Assembly (NCBI RefSeq): GCF_003628125.1
Contig: NZ_RBZU01000003.1
Span: forward strand, 434,001-498,000
Source: Pararobbsia silviterrae
GTDB lineage: Bacteria > Pseudomonadota > Gammaproteobacteria > Burkholderiales > Burkholderiaceae
Direction of reading: 5' to 3'
Length of the DNA stretch: 64,000 nucleotides
Shown: positions 31,070 to 39,503 of the stretch, piece by piece
Layout of the letters: each line of letters starts with the position of its first letter
Position numbering within the stretch: position 1 is the first letter of the stretch
Notes under the pieces: model-generated
Seen by the model: only the letters and a program-made list of their open reading frames with translations
Told to the model about the DNA's origin: nothing
Database searches by the model: none
Program-made: the position numbers and the translations under genes

Positions 31070-32094
31070 GACACACGACCATGCCACGCTCCGGCGCCCT
31101 CGCCTTGGCCCTGGCCCCCGCGCGCCCCGGGCCCGCGTACCGAATCAGCCTGAAGGGTGCCGCATGCGCCCTCTCGGTCACGCTCGTCGCATCGCACGCG
31201 CACGCCGCGGCGATCACCGTGACCGACGACAGCGGCGCGGTCGTCACGCTCCAGGCCCCGGCGCACCGGGTGATCAGCCTCGCGCCGCACACGACCGAAC
31301 TGATCTACGCGGCGGGCGGCGCCGATGCGATCGTCGGCGCCGTCAGCTTCAGCGACTACCCGAGCGCCGCGCGCGCGTTGCCGCGCGTGGGCGACAACCA
31401 GGCGCTCGACCTCGAGAAGATCGTCGCGCTCAAGCCCGATCTGCTCGTCGTCTGGCGTCATGGCAACGTCGCGCAACAGATCGACGCACTGCGCGCGCTC
31501 GGCATTCCGATGTTCGAGAGCGAGCCGAAACGGCTGCCCGAGATCGCGCAGAACCTGCACAAGCTCGGCGCGCTGATGGGCACCGAGGCGGTCGCCGATC
31601 ATGCGGCGGCGGACTTCACGGCGCGTATCGACGCCTTGCGCGCGCGCTATGCGCAGCGTTCGCCGGTCCGCGTGTTCTATCAGATCTGGGACAACCCGCC
31701 GATGACGCTCAGCGGCCAGCATATGGTCAGCGACGTCATCGCGCTCTGCGGAGGACAGAACGTCTTCGCGTCGCTGGCGCCGATCGCGCCGACCGTCTCG
31801 ACCGAAGCGGTCATCGCCGCGAATCCCGAAGCGATCGTCACGGGCCGCTACGACGATTCACCGCATGCCGGGACCGATGATCGGGCACGCGACGCCTCTT
31901 CGCCGCAAGCGACGCCGGCGCTACCGAAAAGCCTCGACCGCTGGAAAGCATGGCCGCAGATCGCCGCGGTCGCGCATGACAATCTGTTTTCGGTCAATGC
32001 CGACTGGATGGATCGCGCGGGCCCGCGGATCGCCGACGGCGCGGGCGAGCTCTGCGCGGAGCTCGACGTCGCACGCCGGCATCTCGGGCGTTAG
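31066..32094 (+). CDS. btuF: Periplasmic cobalamin-binding protein BtuF-like
   Basis: Solute-binding protein (class III fold) of the vitamin B12 ABC importer. 342 residues; the signal peptide ends near LVASHAHA. The Peripla_BP_2 pattern is present: VISLAPHTTELIYAAGGADAIVGAV, DLEKIVALKPDLLVVW and FYQIWDNPPMTLSGQHMVSDVIALCGGQNVF. The start ATG overlaps the cobU stop, so the two are coupled. The matching permease and ATPase are the btuC and btuD genes in the converging operon. A Ser/Asp/Ala-rich insert near residues 265-285 (RARDASSPQATPALP) is a variable loop. Confidence 0.88.
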   Translation: MRHTTMPRSGALALALAPARPGPAYRISLKGAACALSVTLVASHAHAAAITVTDDSGAVVTLQAPAHRVISLAPHTTELIYAAGGADAIVGAVSFSDYPSAARALPRVGDNQALDLEKIVALKPDLLVVWRHGNVAQQIDALRALGIPMFESEPKRLPEIAQNLHKLGALMGTEAVADHAAADFTARIDALRARYAQRSPVRVFYQIWDNPPMTLSGQHMVSDVIALCGGQNVFASLAPIAPTVSTEAVIAANPEAIVTGRYDDSPHAGTDDRARDASSPQATPALPKSLDRWKAWPQIAAVAHDNLFSVNADWMDRAGPRIADGAGELCAELDVARRHLGR

Positions 32095-32141
32095 GCATCG
32101 CCGCGATTGAGCCGATCGGCGGCGATTCGAGAGTGCCGTCG

Positions 32142-32190
32142 GGTGGTCGGTGGTCGGTGGTCGGTGGTCGGTGGTCGGCGGTCGGCGGTC
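32142..32190. repeat. 7-bp minisatellite (GGTGGTC)
   Basis: Five perfect GGTGGTC units (32142-32176), two GGCGGTC units (32177-32190), then degenerate copies to about 32228. It fills the junction between the convergent btuF and cobC genes and ends just short of the cobC stop. Confidence 0.82.
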
Positions 32191-32235
32191 GGTGCGGTGG
32201 TCAGCGGTTGGCGGTTGGCAGTCGGCCTGTTGTAG

Positions 32236-33006
32236 CTAACCGTCGCGCTCTCCGCCCGCCGGCGCGCCGACGTCCTCGCCGTTCCAATGCGTGAGTGCCC
32301 AGTCGCCGACATTCGCGGCCCCGTCCGCGCGATCGGACGGGGTGCGTCGCGCGAAGCAGCAGACCCCCTCGAATTCGAGCGGTCGCCGCAGACTCTCCGC
32401 GATCGGCTCGCCGAGCAGACGCGCGGCAGCCACACGCATGACACCCGCATGCGTGATCGCGACGAGCGTGCCGGCCCCTTGCGCGGACGCACGCGCAAGC
32501 CAGCGCTCGACACGCTGGCCGACCATCGCCACGCTCTCGCCGCCATGAGGCCGGCCATGTTCGAGATCGGCCGCCCAGGCATCGAGCGCGTCGCGGTCGA
32601 TCGAATCCCAGGGCCGGAGCTCCCAGCGCCCGAAGTCGAGTTCGGCCAGATCCGAATCGATCGCGAGCGGCCCCCCCCATTGCGCGGCCAATGCGCTCGC
32701 GACATCCGCGCAGCGCACGAGCGGACTTGCGTAAAGCCGCACGGATCGCGCGCGCGTCCCGGTGATCGCACATAAGGCCGCCACACGCGCAGCAATCCGA
32801 TCCGCGCCGGTTGTCGGGGGCGCTTTGAGCGATATGTCACTACGTCCATAACAGATACCCGGCGCTATCGCGACTTCGGGATGACGGACCAGCACGAGTC
32901 GCATCGGCTCGTGCTGGTCCGGGTCGGCATCGGCCGGGCTCATGGTCGGACGCGGGTCTCGATTCATGTGGCGAGCCGCGTCCCGATCCGCGCCGGCGTC
33001 GCTCAT
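32236..33006 (-). CDS. cobC: Alpha-ribazole phosphatase-like histidine phosphatase CobC
   Basis: Histidine-phosphatase-fold enzyme expected to dephosphorylate alpha-ribazole 5'-phosphate or adenosylcobalamin 5'-phosphate. The phosphatase domain begins LVLVRHPEVAIAPGICYGRSD (catalytic His in VRHPE); [23 protein letters not shown] and LVAITHAGVMRV (second His) follow. The ATG at 33006 overlaps the cobS stop (ATGA), giving 256 residues; the first ~34 residues precede the domain, and ATGs at 32967, 32943 and 32904 are alternatives. The last (MRLVLVRHP) fits the family best but sits in a hairpin loop. Confidence 0.87.
   Translation of the reverse strand: MSDAGADRDAARHMNRDPRPTMSPADADPDQHEPMRLVLVRHPEVAIAPGICYGRSDISLKAPPTTGADRIAARVAALCAITGTRARSVRLYASPLVRCADVASALAAQWGGPLAIDSDLAELDFGRWELRPWDSIDRDALDAWAADLEHGRPHGGESVAMVGQRVERWLARASAQGAGTLVAITHAGVMRVAAARLLGEPIAESLRRPLEFEGVCCFARRTPSDRADGAANVGDWALTHWNGEDVGAPAGGERDG
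32885..32921 (-). promoter_or_regulatory. Hairpin enclosing an internal cobC start codon
   Basis: CGGACCAGCACGAG (32885-32898) and its exact complement CTCGTGCTGGTCCG (32908-32921) flank a 9-base loop. On the cobC strand the loop contains the ATG of MRLVLVRHP (32902-32904). Such a structure would hide that start; whether it is regulatory or chance from codon content is unknown. Confidence 0.5.
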
Positions 33007-33806
33007 CGCCCGATCCACGCGAGCGCGACGAGATAAATCGCCAGCTCGAAGAGCTGCTGCGCGAATCCGAGGCAATCGCCCGTATAACCGCCGATCCGTC
33101 GCACGAACCACCGCCCGAGCGCGTATCGCATGCCGGCCAGGATCGCCGCGGTCAGCAGGCCGAGCCGCCAGTCGGGCCAGAAGAGCGCGGGCAGCCCGGT
33201 CAACGCGATCCACGCGAACGACGCGGGCCCGAGCCGTTGGACGACGGGCTTGGCCTTGCCCTGCGCGCGGACGTAGTCGAGCGTCATCACATAGCTGATC
33301 GCGCACGCACGACTCGCCGCATGCGCGGCGATCAGCAGGCCCGCGACGCGTGTCGCGGGCAGCGCGGCGATCGTCTGCCACTTGAGCAGCAACGCGATGA
33401 CGATCCCGATCGCACCGAATGCGCCGATCCGCGAATCGTGCATGATCCGCAGCACGTCCTCGCGCGTGTAGCCGCCCCAGAACGCATCGCAACAATCCGC
33501 GAGTCCGTCTTCGTGGAAGGCGCCCGTGAGCAGCACGGTCGCGGCCATCGAAATCAAGACCGCGACGGGCTGCGCGACCACGTGCGCGCAAAGCGCAAAC
33601 ACGCCGGCCGCGATACCGCCGACGAACAGACCGACGCACGGAAACCAGCGCGCCGCGGACTCGAGATAGTGGGCCTCGTAGCCGACCCACTTCGGGATCG
33701 GCACGCGCGTGAAATAGCCGAGCGCGGTCCACGCATAGCGCATCTCGTCGACGAGCGCCGCCGCGAGGCCGCGCCGCCGCCCGGCGCGCGGGCTGTCAGC
33801 CTTCAT
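33003..33806 (-). CDS. cobS: Adenosylcobinamide-GDP ribazoletransferase (cobalamin synthase)
   Basis: Integral membrane enzyme joining AdoCbi-GDP and alpha-ribazole (phosphate) to make cobalamin (phosphate). 267 residues, strongly hydrophobic with several helices. Family motifs are ALGYFTRVPIP near the N-terminus and the acidic metal-binding TGAFHEDGLADCCDAFWGGYTREDVLRIMHDSRIGAFG. It overlaps the cobT end by 11 bases and the cobC start by 4, so the three are tightly coupled. Confidence 0.95.
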   Translation of the reverse strand: MKADSPRAGRRRGLAAALVDEMRYAWTALGYFTRVPIPKWVGYEAHYLESAARWFPCVGLFVGGIAAGVFALCAHVVAQPVAVLISMAATVLLTGAFHEDGLADCCDAFWGGYTREDVLRIMHDSRIGAFGAIGIVIALLLKWQTIAALPATRVAGLLIAAHAASRACAISYVMTLDYVRAQGKAKPVVQRLGPASFAWIALTGLPALFWPDWRLGLLTAAILAGMRYALGRWFVRRIGGYTGDCLGFAQQLFELAIYLVALAWIGR

Positions 33807-34953
33807 GGGACGCCGCGTCGGTCCGATCGCTGACGCCGGCCGATTCGAAGCTCGCCATCTCGCTCAAGAAGCCGGCGGCCGCACGAATCAACGGCATCGC
33901 GAGCGCCGCGCCCGTGCCTTCGCCAAGCCGCAGTCCAAGCGAGAGCAAGGGCTTCGCGCCGAGCGCATCGAGCATCGACTGATGGCCCTGCTCGCCCGAC
34001 GCATGCGCGAACACGCAATAGTCGAGCACGCGGACATCGATCTTCGATGCGGCAAGCAGCGCGGCCGTCGCGATGAATCCGTCGACGACGATCGTCATGC
34101 GCGCATGGGCCGCCGCGAGATACGCGCCCGTCATCATCGCGATCTCGAAGCCGCCGAACGTCGCGAGGACGTCGTATGGATCGGCGCTCGCCGGATGATG
34201 CGCGAGCGCGGCGCCGAGCACCGCGCGCTTGTGCGCGAGACCGGCGTCGTCGAGGCCCGTGCCGCGTCCGACGCACGCGTCGATCGGAAGGTCGAGCAAC
34301 CGGCTCATCAGACAGGCGGCCGACGACGTATTCGCGATTCCCATCTCGCCGAAGCCGATCGTGTTGCTGCCCATCGCGACTTGATGATCGACGCGCCGCG
34401 CGCCCTCGGTCAGCGCCTGCGCAAGCTGCGCGCGCGTCATCGCGGGTTCGATCGAGAAGTCGCGCGTGCCGCGGGCGACCGCGCGCGCGACGAGATTGCC
34501 CGGATACTCGAGCTCGGTCGCGATCCCCGCATCGACGACTTCGAGTTCGATACGCGCGGCGCGCGAGAACGCGTTGATCGCCGCGCCGCCCGCGAGAAAA
34601 TTCATGACCATCTGCGCGGTCACGGCCTGAGGAAAAGGACTCACGCCCTGTGCGGCAATGCCGTGATCGCCCGCGAACACGATGATCGCGGGGCGTCGGA
34701 TCACCGGGCGCAACGTGCGCTGAGTCAACGCGAGCCGGTAAGCGATCTGTTCGAGCACGCCGAGACTGCCGAGCGGCTTGGTCTTCGTATCGATCGCATG
34801 CTGCACACGCGCGGCGAACGCGCGTCCGTCGACCGCCGGTTGGGGGAGGCCCGCCGTCGCGACGCCCGGCATCGCGACGACGTCGGCCTCGTCCAGCAGC
34901 GGCGCGATCGAGGGAGGCGTGTAATCAGGGCAAGCGATCGGGGCAGTCGACAT
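33796..34953 (-). CDS. cobT: Nicotinate-nucleotide--dimethylbenzimidazole phosphoribosyltransferase
   Basis: Makes alpha-ribazole phosphate, the lower-ligand nucleotide, from nicotinate mononucleotide and dimethylbenzimidazole. 385 residues. Conserved: DTKTKPLGSLGVLEQIA, IIVFAGDHGIAAQGVSPFPQAVTAQMVMNFLAGGAAINAF, GEMGIANTSSAA and GLRLGEGTGAALAMP, which holds the catalytic Glu. Start ATG 34953 (MSTAPI); ATG 34959 is two codons earlier and neither has a strong ribosome-binding site. Confidence 0.95.
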   Translation of the reverse strand: MSTAPIACPDYTPPSIAPLLDEADVVAMPGVATAGLPQPAVDGRAFAARVQHAIDTKTKPLGSLGVLEQIAYRLALTQRTLRPVIRRPAIIVFAGDHGIAAQGVSPFPQAVTAQMVMNFLAGGAAINAFSRAARIELEVVDAGIATELEYPGNLVARAVARGTRDFSIEPAMTRAQLAQALTEGARRVDHQVAMGSNTIGFGEMGIANTSSAACLMSRLLDLPIDACVGRGTGLDDAGLAHKRAVLGAALAHHPASADPYDVLATFGGFEIAMMTGAYLAAAHARMTIVVDGFIATAALLAASKIDVRVLDYCVFAHASGEQGHQSMLDALGAKPLLSLGLRLGEGTGAALAMPLIRAAAGFLSEMASFESAGVSDRTDAASHEG

Positions 34954-35064
34954 AAGCATGAAGTCAAGAGTGAAGCGGCGTGCGCGGCGTCGCGAAGTCG
35001 CCAAGGGCGGACCGATTCGGGTTTCGGTTCGGGTATCGATTCCGGAACGGTCCGGGCCCACATG

Positions 35065-35907
35065 CTACTCGCGCGGCGCGGGCGTGGGTGTGGACGCGGG
35101 TGTGGACGTCGGCGTCGGCGTCGGCGTCCCAAGATGCGGCACGAGCATGTCGCGTTCGCCATCGCCAAGCAGCACGAGCGGAAAACCGAACGCGCGGCTC
35201 GCATGCTCGGGCGTTAGCACGTCGCGGACCGGACCGCAGACGACCGCGCCCGCGCCGTCGAACAGCATCGCATGGGTCGCGAACGTTCGCGCGAGATTCA
35301 AATCGTGGCACGAAAAGATCACCGTTCGCTGCTCGCGCGCATCGGCGACCCAGCGTTCGAGCACGCGCAGGCAGTCGATCTGATGCCGGAGATCGAGGTG
35401 CGCGAGCGGCTCGTCGAGCAAGAGCAGCGGCGCCTGCTGGCACAGCGCCGCCGCGAGCGCGACGCGTTGGCGTTCGCCGCCCGACAGCGTCGTGATATCG
35501 CGCTGCGCGAGCGCGTCGATGTCGAGCGCATGCAGGGCGTCGCGCGCGATCTCGCGATCGGCGTCGCGTTCCCAGCCCCAGCCGCCGAGCCACGGATACC
35601 GGCCGATCAGCACGGTTTCGAGGACCGTTGCGCCGAATGCGTCGTGCGTCGCTTGCGGCATCAGCGCGCGACGCCGCGCGAGCGGCTCGGCCTGCCATTG
35701 CGCGAGCGGCGCGCCGTCGACGACGATCCGCCCCGCGGCCGGCGCGCGCAGACCCGCGACGACATCGATCAGCGTCGTCTTGCCCGCGCCGTTCGGTCCG
35801 GCGACGCACCAGATCTGGCCCGCGCCGATCCGCAACGAGAGATCGTCGGCCAGCACGCGGGTGCCGGCGCGCAGACGAATGCGATCGAGTTCGACGCACG
35901 CGTTCAT
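35065..35907 (-). CDS. btuD: Cobalamin/haem-type ABC transporter ATPase
   Basis: ATPase of the corrinoid importer, pairing with the overlapping btuC. 280 residues: Walker A GPNGAGKTT (37-45), Q-loop MPQ, signature LSGGERQR (141-148), Walker B LLLLDEP (161-167), H-loop FSCHDLN. Start ATG overlaps the btuC stop (ATGA). The last ~20 residues are a Thr/Pro-repeat tail encoded by a short GTG/GTC repeat at ~35080-35135, absent from the domain proper. Siderophore or haem ATPases look alike; the cob neighbours point to B12. Confidence 0.88.
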   Translation of the reverse strand: MNACVELDRIRLRAGTRVLADDLSLRIGAGQIWCVAGPNGAGKTTLIDVVAGLRAPAAGRIVVDGAPLAQWQAEPLARRRALMPQATHDAFGATVLETVLIGRYPWLGGWGWERDADREIARDALHALDIDALAQRDITTLSGGERQRVALAAALCQQAPLLLLDEPLAHLDLRHQIDCLRVLERWVADAREQRTVIFSCHDLNLARTFATHAMLFDGAGAVVCGPVRDVLTPEHASRAFGFPLVLLGDGERDMLVPHLGTPTPTPTSTPASTPTPAPRE

Positions 35908-36977
35908 CGCCGGCGCCCGAGCAGGATATAGAGGAACACGGGCGCGCCGACGAGCGCCGTCACGACCCCGACCGGCAATTGCGCGGGCGCGACGATCGTG
36001 CGCGCGGCCAAATCGGCGGCCGCCACGAGCGCGCCGCCGCCGAGCGCCGCCGCGGGCAGCAGCATGCGCTGATCGTTGCCGAACGCGAGACGCAGCAGAT
36101 GCGGGACGATGAGTCCGACGAAGCCGATCGTGCCGGCCGTCGTGACCGCGACCGCCGTCGCGAGCGATGCGATCAGATAGATCCGCCTGCGCAGCGGCGG
36201 CACGGCGATGCCGACGGACTGCGCGAGCGCTTCGCCGCGCATCAACGCATTGAGCCTGGGTGCGAGCGGCGCCGTGACGGCGAGCGCGAGCGCGAGCGCA
36301 AGCCAGGCCGGCCACGCGCGTTCGACGCCGTCGAGATCGCCCGATAGCCAGAACACCATGCCGCGCAGACGCGCGTCGGGCGCGAGGCTCAACATCAAGG
36401 TAATCAAAGCGCCCCACGCCGCGGCGAGCACCGCGCCCGTGAGGAGCAAACGCGGCGAGACGTCGCGCGGCTCGGCGCGCCAGAGATCGCCGCGCGTCAG
36501 CACGAGGACGAGCGCAATCGAGACGATCGCGCCTGCGAAGGCGGCGGCGTCGACGCCCCACCAGGGCAGCATGAGCCACATGGCGGGCAAAGCGAACACG
36601 GCGGAACCGCCCGACACGCCGAGGACATACGGATCGGCGAGCGGATTGCGCAGCAACACCTGAAGCAAGGCGCCCGCGAGCGACAGCAGCGCCCCGCAGG
36701 CGAAACCCGCCAGCGCGCGCGGCAAGCGTAGTTGGAGCACGATCGCGCGGGCGAGCGGATCGCGCGCGCCGTCATGCGCGACCGACGCCGACGCATCGAA
36801 GACGTGGGCGAACAGCGCGCCGAACCCGCGCGCAATCGGATCCCATGCAAGATGCGCCAGCACGGCCGGCGCGATCACGACGCTGCCGATGCAGACCGAC
36901 GCGGCCAACACGACGCACGCCACCGCGGCGAGCGCCAACCAGATCAGCGACGCGCGTCGCGCGGTCATCGGTCGCAC
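35904..36977 (-). CDS. btuC: Cobalamin-type ABC transporter permease (FecCD family)
   Basis: Multi-helix inner-membrane permease of the BtuC/FecCD family. Conserved: LRLPRALAGFACGALLSLAGALLQVLLRNPLADPYVLGVSGGSAV and GTIGFVGLIVPHLLRL, then LPVGVVTALVGAPVFLYIL. I use GTG 36977 because AGGAG (36987-36991, minus strand) sits nine bases upstream; ATG 36968 is three codons later and ATG 37049 would add 24 hydrophilic residues. First gene of the leftward btuC-btuD-cobT-cobS-cobC operon. No btuB receptor gene is present. Confidence 0.9.
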   Translation of the reverse strand: MRPMTARRASLIWLALAAVACVVLAASVCIGSVVIAPAVLAHLAWDPIARGFGALFAHVFDASASVAHDGARDPLARAIVLQLRLPRALAGFACGALLSLAGALLQVLLRNPLADPYVLGVSGGSAVFALPAMWLMLPWWGVDAAAFAGAIVSIALVLVLTRGDLWRAEPRDVSPRLLLTGAVLAAAWGALITLMLSLAPDARLRGMVFWLSGDLDGVERAWPAWLALALALAVTAPLAPRLNALMRGEALAQSVGIAVPPLRRRIYLIASLATAVAVTTAGTIGFVGLIVPHLLRLAFGNDQRMLLPAAALGGGALVAAADLAARTIVAPAQLPVGVVTALVGAPVFLYILLGRRR

Positions 36978-37319
36978 GATGCCGGGCTCCTGGAATGCGT
37001 AACGTGCATCGTCACTATTTGCATGTTTGACATCGATGGGGAAATCCAAAGGCGATCACGTCATCGCGAATACGCGATGGGCATGTCGAACGCCCGATCC
37101 GCAACGGCCTGCCAGTGTATGAAGCGCACTCCGGAGCGTCAAGAATGCGGGCAGCCTGCGCGCGTCGCGCGCATGACGCCTGTCGTGCGGCAAAACGGCG
37201 AGGGCCCGCGATTATCGAAAACACCGCACGCTATCCCGAATTCGTAACTACGCGTATCGCTTCTCGGACGTGCAAGCGATTGGAGTTAGAATGGCAAGCC
37301 CTGTGAGGACGCAGCAGAC
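36978..37319 (-). promoter_or_regulatory. btuC leader; weak cobalamin-riboswitch resemblance
   Basis: 342 bases between btuC and the zapB-like gene. Read on the minus strand, it contains AGGCTGCCCGCATTC, then CACTGGCAGG, and close to btuC CCAGGAGCCCGGC, which partly resembles the B12-box consensus but coincides with the btuC Shine-Dalgarno. The order is loosely like a cobalamin riboswitch, but the GGGAA element and expected spacing are missing. I regard it as a leader of unproven type; it must also hold the rightward zapB-zapA promoter. Confidence 0.3.
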
Positions 37320-37646
37320 ATGCTTAACGAACTCGATCAACTATCGAAAAATATTGGCCGCTTGATCGCAATCAGCGGCCAGCATCAAAATCGGCTGCGC
37401 GAACTCGAATCGCAAGTCGCGCATGCGCGCGCCGAACACGAGACGCTGCATGCCGAGGTCGAAGCACTGCGCAGCGAGCGCGACGCCTTACGCGCCGAAC
37501 GCGATGCGCTATCGTCGAAAATCGACGATGCGCAAGTACGCCTCAATGCGATCCTCGAAAAATTGCCGCACAGCCGTACCGACGAGAGCCAGCTCGATCT
37601 GCTCACGCCGGTCGCGCATACGCCTGCCGAGGGGAACGCACAATGA
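37320..37646 (+). CDS. ZapB-like coiled-coil cell-division protein
   Basis: 108 residues, almost entirely coiled coil (HQNRLRELESQVAHARAEHETL...) with heptad Leu/Ala spacing, then an unstructured tail. It matches the short TIGR02449/DUF904-type proteins found just before zapA in beta- and gamma-proteobacteria and is therefore likely a Z-ring-associated factor. Stop overlaps the zapA start (ATGA). Confidence 0.82.
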   Translation: MLNELDQLSKNIGRLIAISGQHQNRLRELESQVAHARAEHETLHAEVEALRSERDALRAERDALSSKIDDAQVRLNAILEKLPHSRTDESQLDLLTPVAHTPAEGNAQ

Positions 37647-37969
37647 GCACCAAACAAATCGAAGTGCAGATCATGGGGCAATCGTATCGGCTCGCATGCG
37701 CGCCCGAGGCCGAAGCCGCATTGCGCGAAGCCGTCGAACGCGTCGATGCCGAAATGACGAAGGCGCGCGATCTCAGTTCGGTGCGCGGCACGGATCGCGT
37801 GGCCGTGCTCGCGGCGCTGTCATTGGCGTCGGAATTGCTTAAGCTGCAAAAGAGTGTTCGACACGGAGAAGCTTTTCCGGTCGAGGAAATCCGGCGTACA
37901 ATGTCCCTCATGAATTCGCAGCTCGATGCGGCAATCGGGCAACTCGAAACACAGGCTTCGGTTCAGTAA
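37643..37969 (+). CDS. zapA: Cell division protein ZapA
   Basis: Binds FtsZ and bundles protofilaments at the division site. 108 residues: globular N-domain STKQIEVQIMGQSYRLACAPEAEAALREAVERVDAEM, followed by VAVLAALSLASELLKLQ and a C-terminal coiled coil with SLMNSQLDAAIGQLE. Directly upstream of the 6S RNA gene, a conserved neighbourhood. Confidence 0.92.
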   Translation: MSTKQIEVQIMGQSYRLACAPEAEAALREAVERVDAEMTKARDLSSVRGTDRVAVLAALSLASELLKLQKSVRHGEAFPVEEIRRTMSLMNSQLDAAIGQLETQASVQ

Positions 37970-38028
37970 TCACTTCCGGATTGTGTGTTTCGGATGTATT
38001 GATTCACTCGTTTCAACAGTTTCAAAGC

Positions 38029-38202
38029 TTCCCTGCCTGGTTCGCCAAGGTCATAAATTCCTTGAACCAATGCTATATGCAAGGTTGTGGAAATTGAAGC
38101 GCGGGCGTGAGCGTCACACTGTCTGATGAACCCGAAGCGCTTTTGACTGCAACCGTCTTGAACCTCCGGTTCAGGATGCCGGCCTAGCGGCCAAGGTGGG
38201 GA
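38029..38202 (+). ncRNA. ssrS: 6S RNA
   Basis: Binds sigma70 RNA polymerase and damps transcription in stationary phase. It lies immediately after zapA, the conserved place in beta- and gamma-proteobacteria. The ends can pair (TTCCCTGCCTGG near 38029-38040 with CCAAGGTGGGGA at 38191-38202), giving ~174 bases, close to the usual size. The 3' half has the typical CTTGAACCTCCGGTTCAGGATGCCGGCC block. Exact ends are estimated from pairing only. Confidence 0.85.
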
Positions 38203-38210
38203 CCCTAACG

Positions 38211-38243
38211 AACGGCGTTGGCTGCAGGCCAACGCCGTTTTTC
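38211..38243 (+). terminator. Terminator after 6S RNA
   Basis: Perfect 11 bp stem AACGGCGTTGG (38211-38221) with CCAACGCCGTT (38229-38239), a 7-base loop and a T run. Ends the zapA-6S transcript. Confidence 0.85.
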
Positions 38244-38290
38244 TTTGTGGATCGGCGCACGCGCGCTGCCGCTGCGGAGGATCGACGGAC

Positions 38291-38779
38291 ATGCACTATT
38301 GGCTCATGAAATCGGAACCCGACGAGGCCAGCATCGACGACCTCGCACGCGCCGCCAACCAGACGCTTCCGTGGACCGGCGTGCGCAACTATCAGGCGCG
38401 CAACTTCATGCGCGATCAGATGGCGATCGGCGACGGCGTGCTGTTCTACCACTCGAGCTGCGACGTCCCCGGCATCGCGGGCGTCGCGCGCGTGGCCTCG
38501 ACGCCGTATCCGGATCCGACGCAATTCGATGCATCGAGCGTGTACTACGATGTGAAATCGAGCCCCGCCGAGCCGCGCTGGATGCTCGTCGACGTCTCGT
38601 TCGTCTGCAAGACGCCGCTGATCACGCTGCCGATGCTGCGTGCCGAACCGCGTCTCGCGAACATGCGCGTGCTGGCCAAAGGGAACCGATTGTCGATCAC
38701 GCCGGTCTCTGACGAGGAATGGGATGTCATCACGACCGACCTCGCGGGCGTATCCGCGAGAGCCCTGAACAAAACCTGA
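38291..38779 (+). CDS. EVE-domain protein
   Basis: 162-residue single-domain protein of the EVE (PUA-like) family, whose members bind modified bases in nucleic acid. Conserved: MHYWLMKSEPDEASIDDL, TLPWTGVRNYQARNFMR, GDGVLFYHSSCDVPGIAGVARV, and YDVKSSPAEPRWMLVDV. It sits after 6S RNA where many relatives carry ygfA. The biological target is unknown. Confidence 0.9.
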   Translation: MHYWLMKSEPDEASIDDLARAANQTLPWTGVRNYQARNFMRDQMAIGDGVLFYHSSCDVPGIAGVARVASTPYPDPTQFDASSVYYDVKSSPAEPRWMLVDVSFVCKTPLITLPMLRAEPRLANMRVLAKGNRLSITPVSDEEWDVITTDLAGVSARALNKT

Positions 38780-38792
38780 TGCCGGAGCGCGC

Positions 38793-39503
38793 ATGATCGA
38801 TCGAAAGACTCTGACCCTCGTTGGCGCCGCCGGCGCGCTGGCCCTCGCCGCCCATGGCGCGTACGCGCAGATGGCGCCGCCGCCGGCCGGCGTGCTGACG
38901 CTCGATGCGAGCGCGAGCGCCGAGGTCGCGCAGGACGTCGTGCATATCACGCTCGCGTACGAACAGCAGTCCGACGATCCGGCCGAACTCGCCAATCTCC
39001 TCAATACGCGCACGGAACAGGTCCTCGCGGCCGCCAAACGCCAGTCGGCCGTGACGGCGCAGACGGGCGCGCTGACGGTCTATCCGTCGACCGACAGCAC
39101 CGGCCATATCAGCGGATGGCGCGGCCGCAGCGAAGTGCGGCTCGATTCGCGCGACTTCGCGGCCGCGTCGAAGCTCGCGGGCAGTCTGTCGTCACAGATG
39201 CAGGTCGCGAACGTGACGTTCTCGTTGTCGCCCGAAACACGCGACGCCGCACAGGCGAAACTCAGCGGACAAGCCATCGCGGCGTTCCGCCAGAAGGCGG
39301 GCACGGCATCGGCGGCCTTCGGATTCGGTGGCTATACGATCCGCGAGGTCAATATATCGAGCGGCGAAAGCGCGCCGCCGCGGCCGGTCATGATGGCGCG
39401 CATGAGCGCGGCGCCGGCCGCGAAAATGGCCGATATGCCGATCGAGGCCGGCAATTCGACCGTGACCGTCAACGTCAATGGTTCGGTACAGATGACGCAT
39501 TGA
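38793..39503 (+). CDS. SIMPL-domain (DUF541) periplasmic protein
   Basis: 236 residues with signal peptide [17 protein letters not shown], then [27 protein letters not shown] and [26 protein letters not shown], and [14 protein letters not shown]; this is the SIMPL/YggE pattern of about 200 residues. A Met/Ala/Pro-rich tail follows. Periplasmic, role in envelope stress suspected in relatives but not established. Its 3' end overlaps the convergent lgt gene by 29 bases. Confidence 0.88.
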   Translation: MIDRKTLTLVGAAGALALAAHGAYAQMAPPPAGVLTLDASASAEVAQDVVHITLAYEQQSDDPAELANLLNTRTEQVLAAAKRQSAVTAQTGALTVYPSTDSTGHISGWRGRSEVRLDSRDFAAASKLAGSLSSQMQVANVTFSLSPETRDAAQAKLSGQAIAAFRQKAGTASAAFGFGGYTIREVNISSGESAPPRPVMMARMSAAPAAKMADMPIEAGNSTVTVNVNGSVQMTH

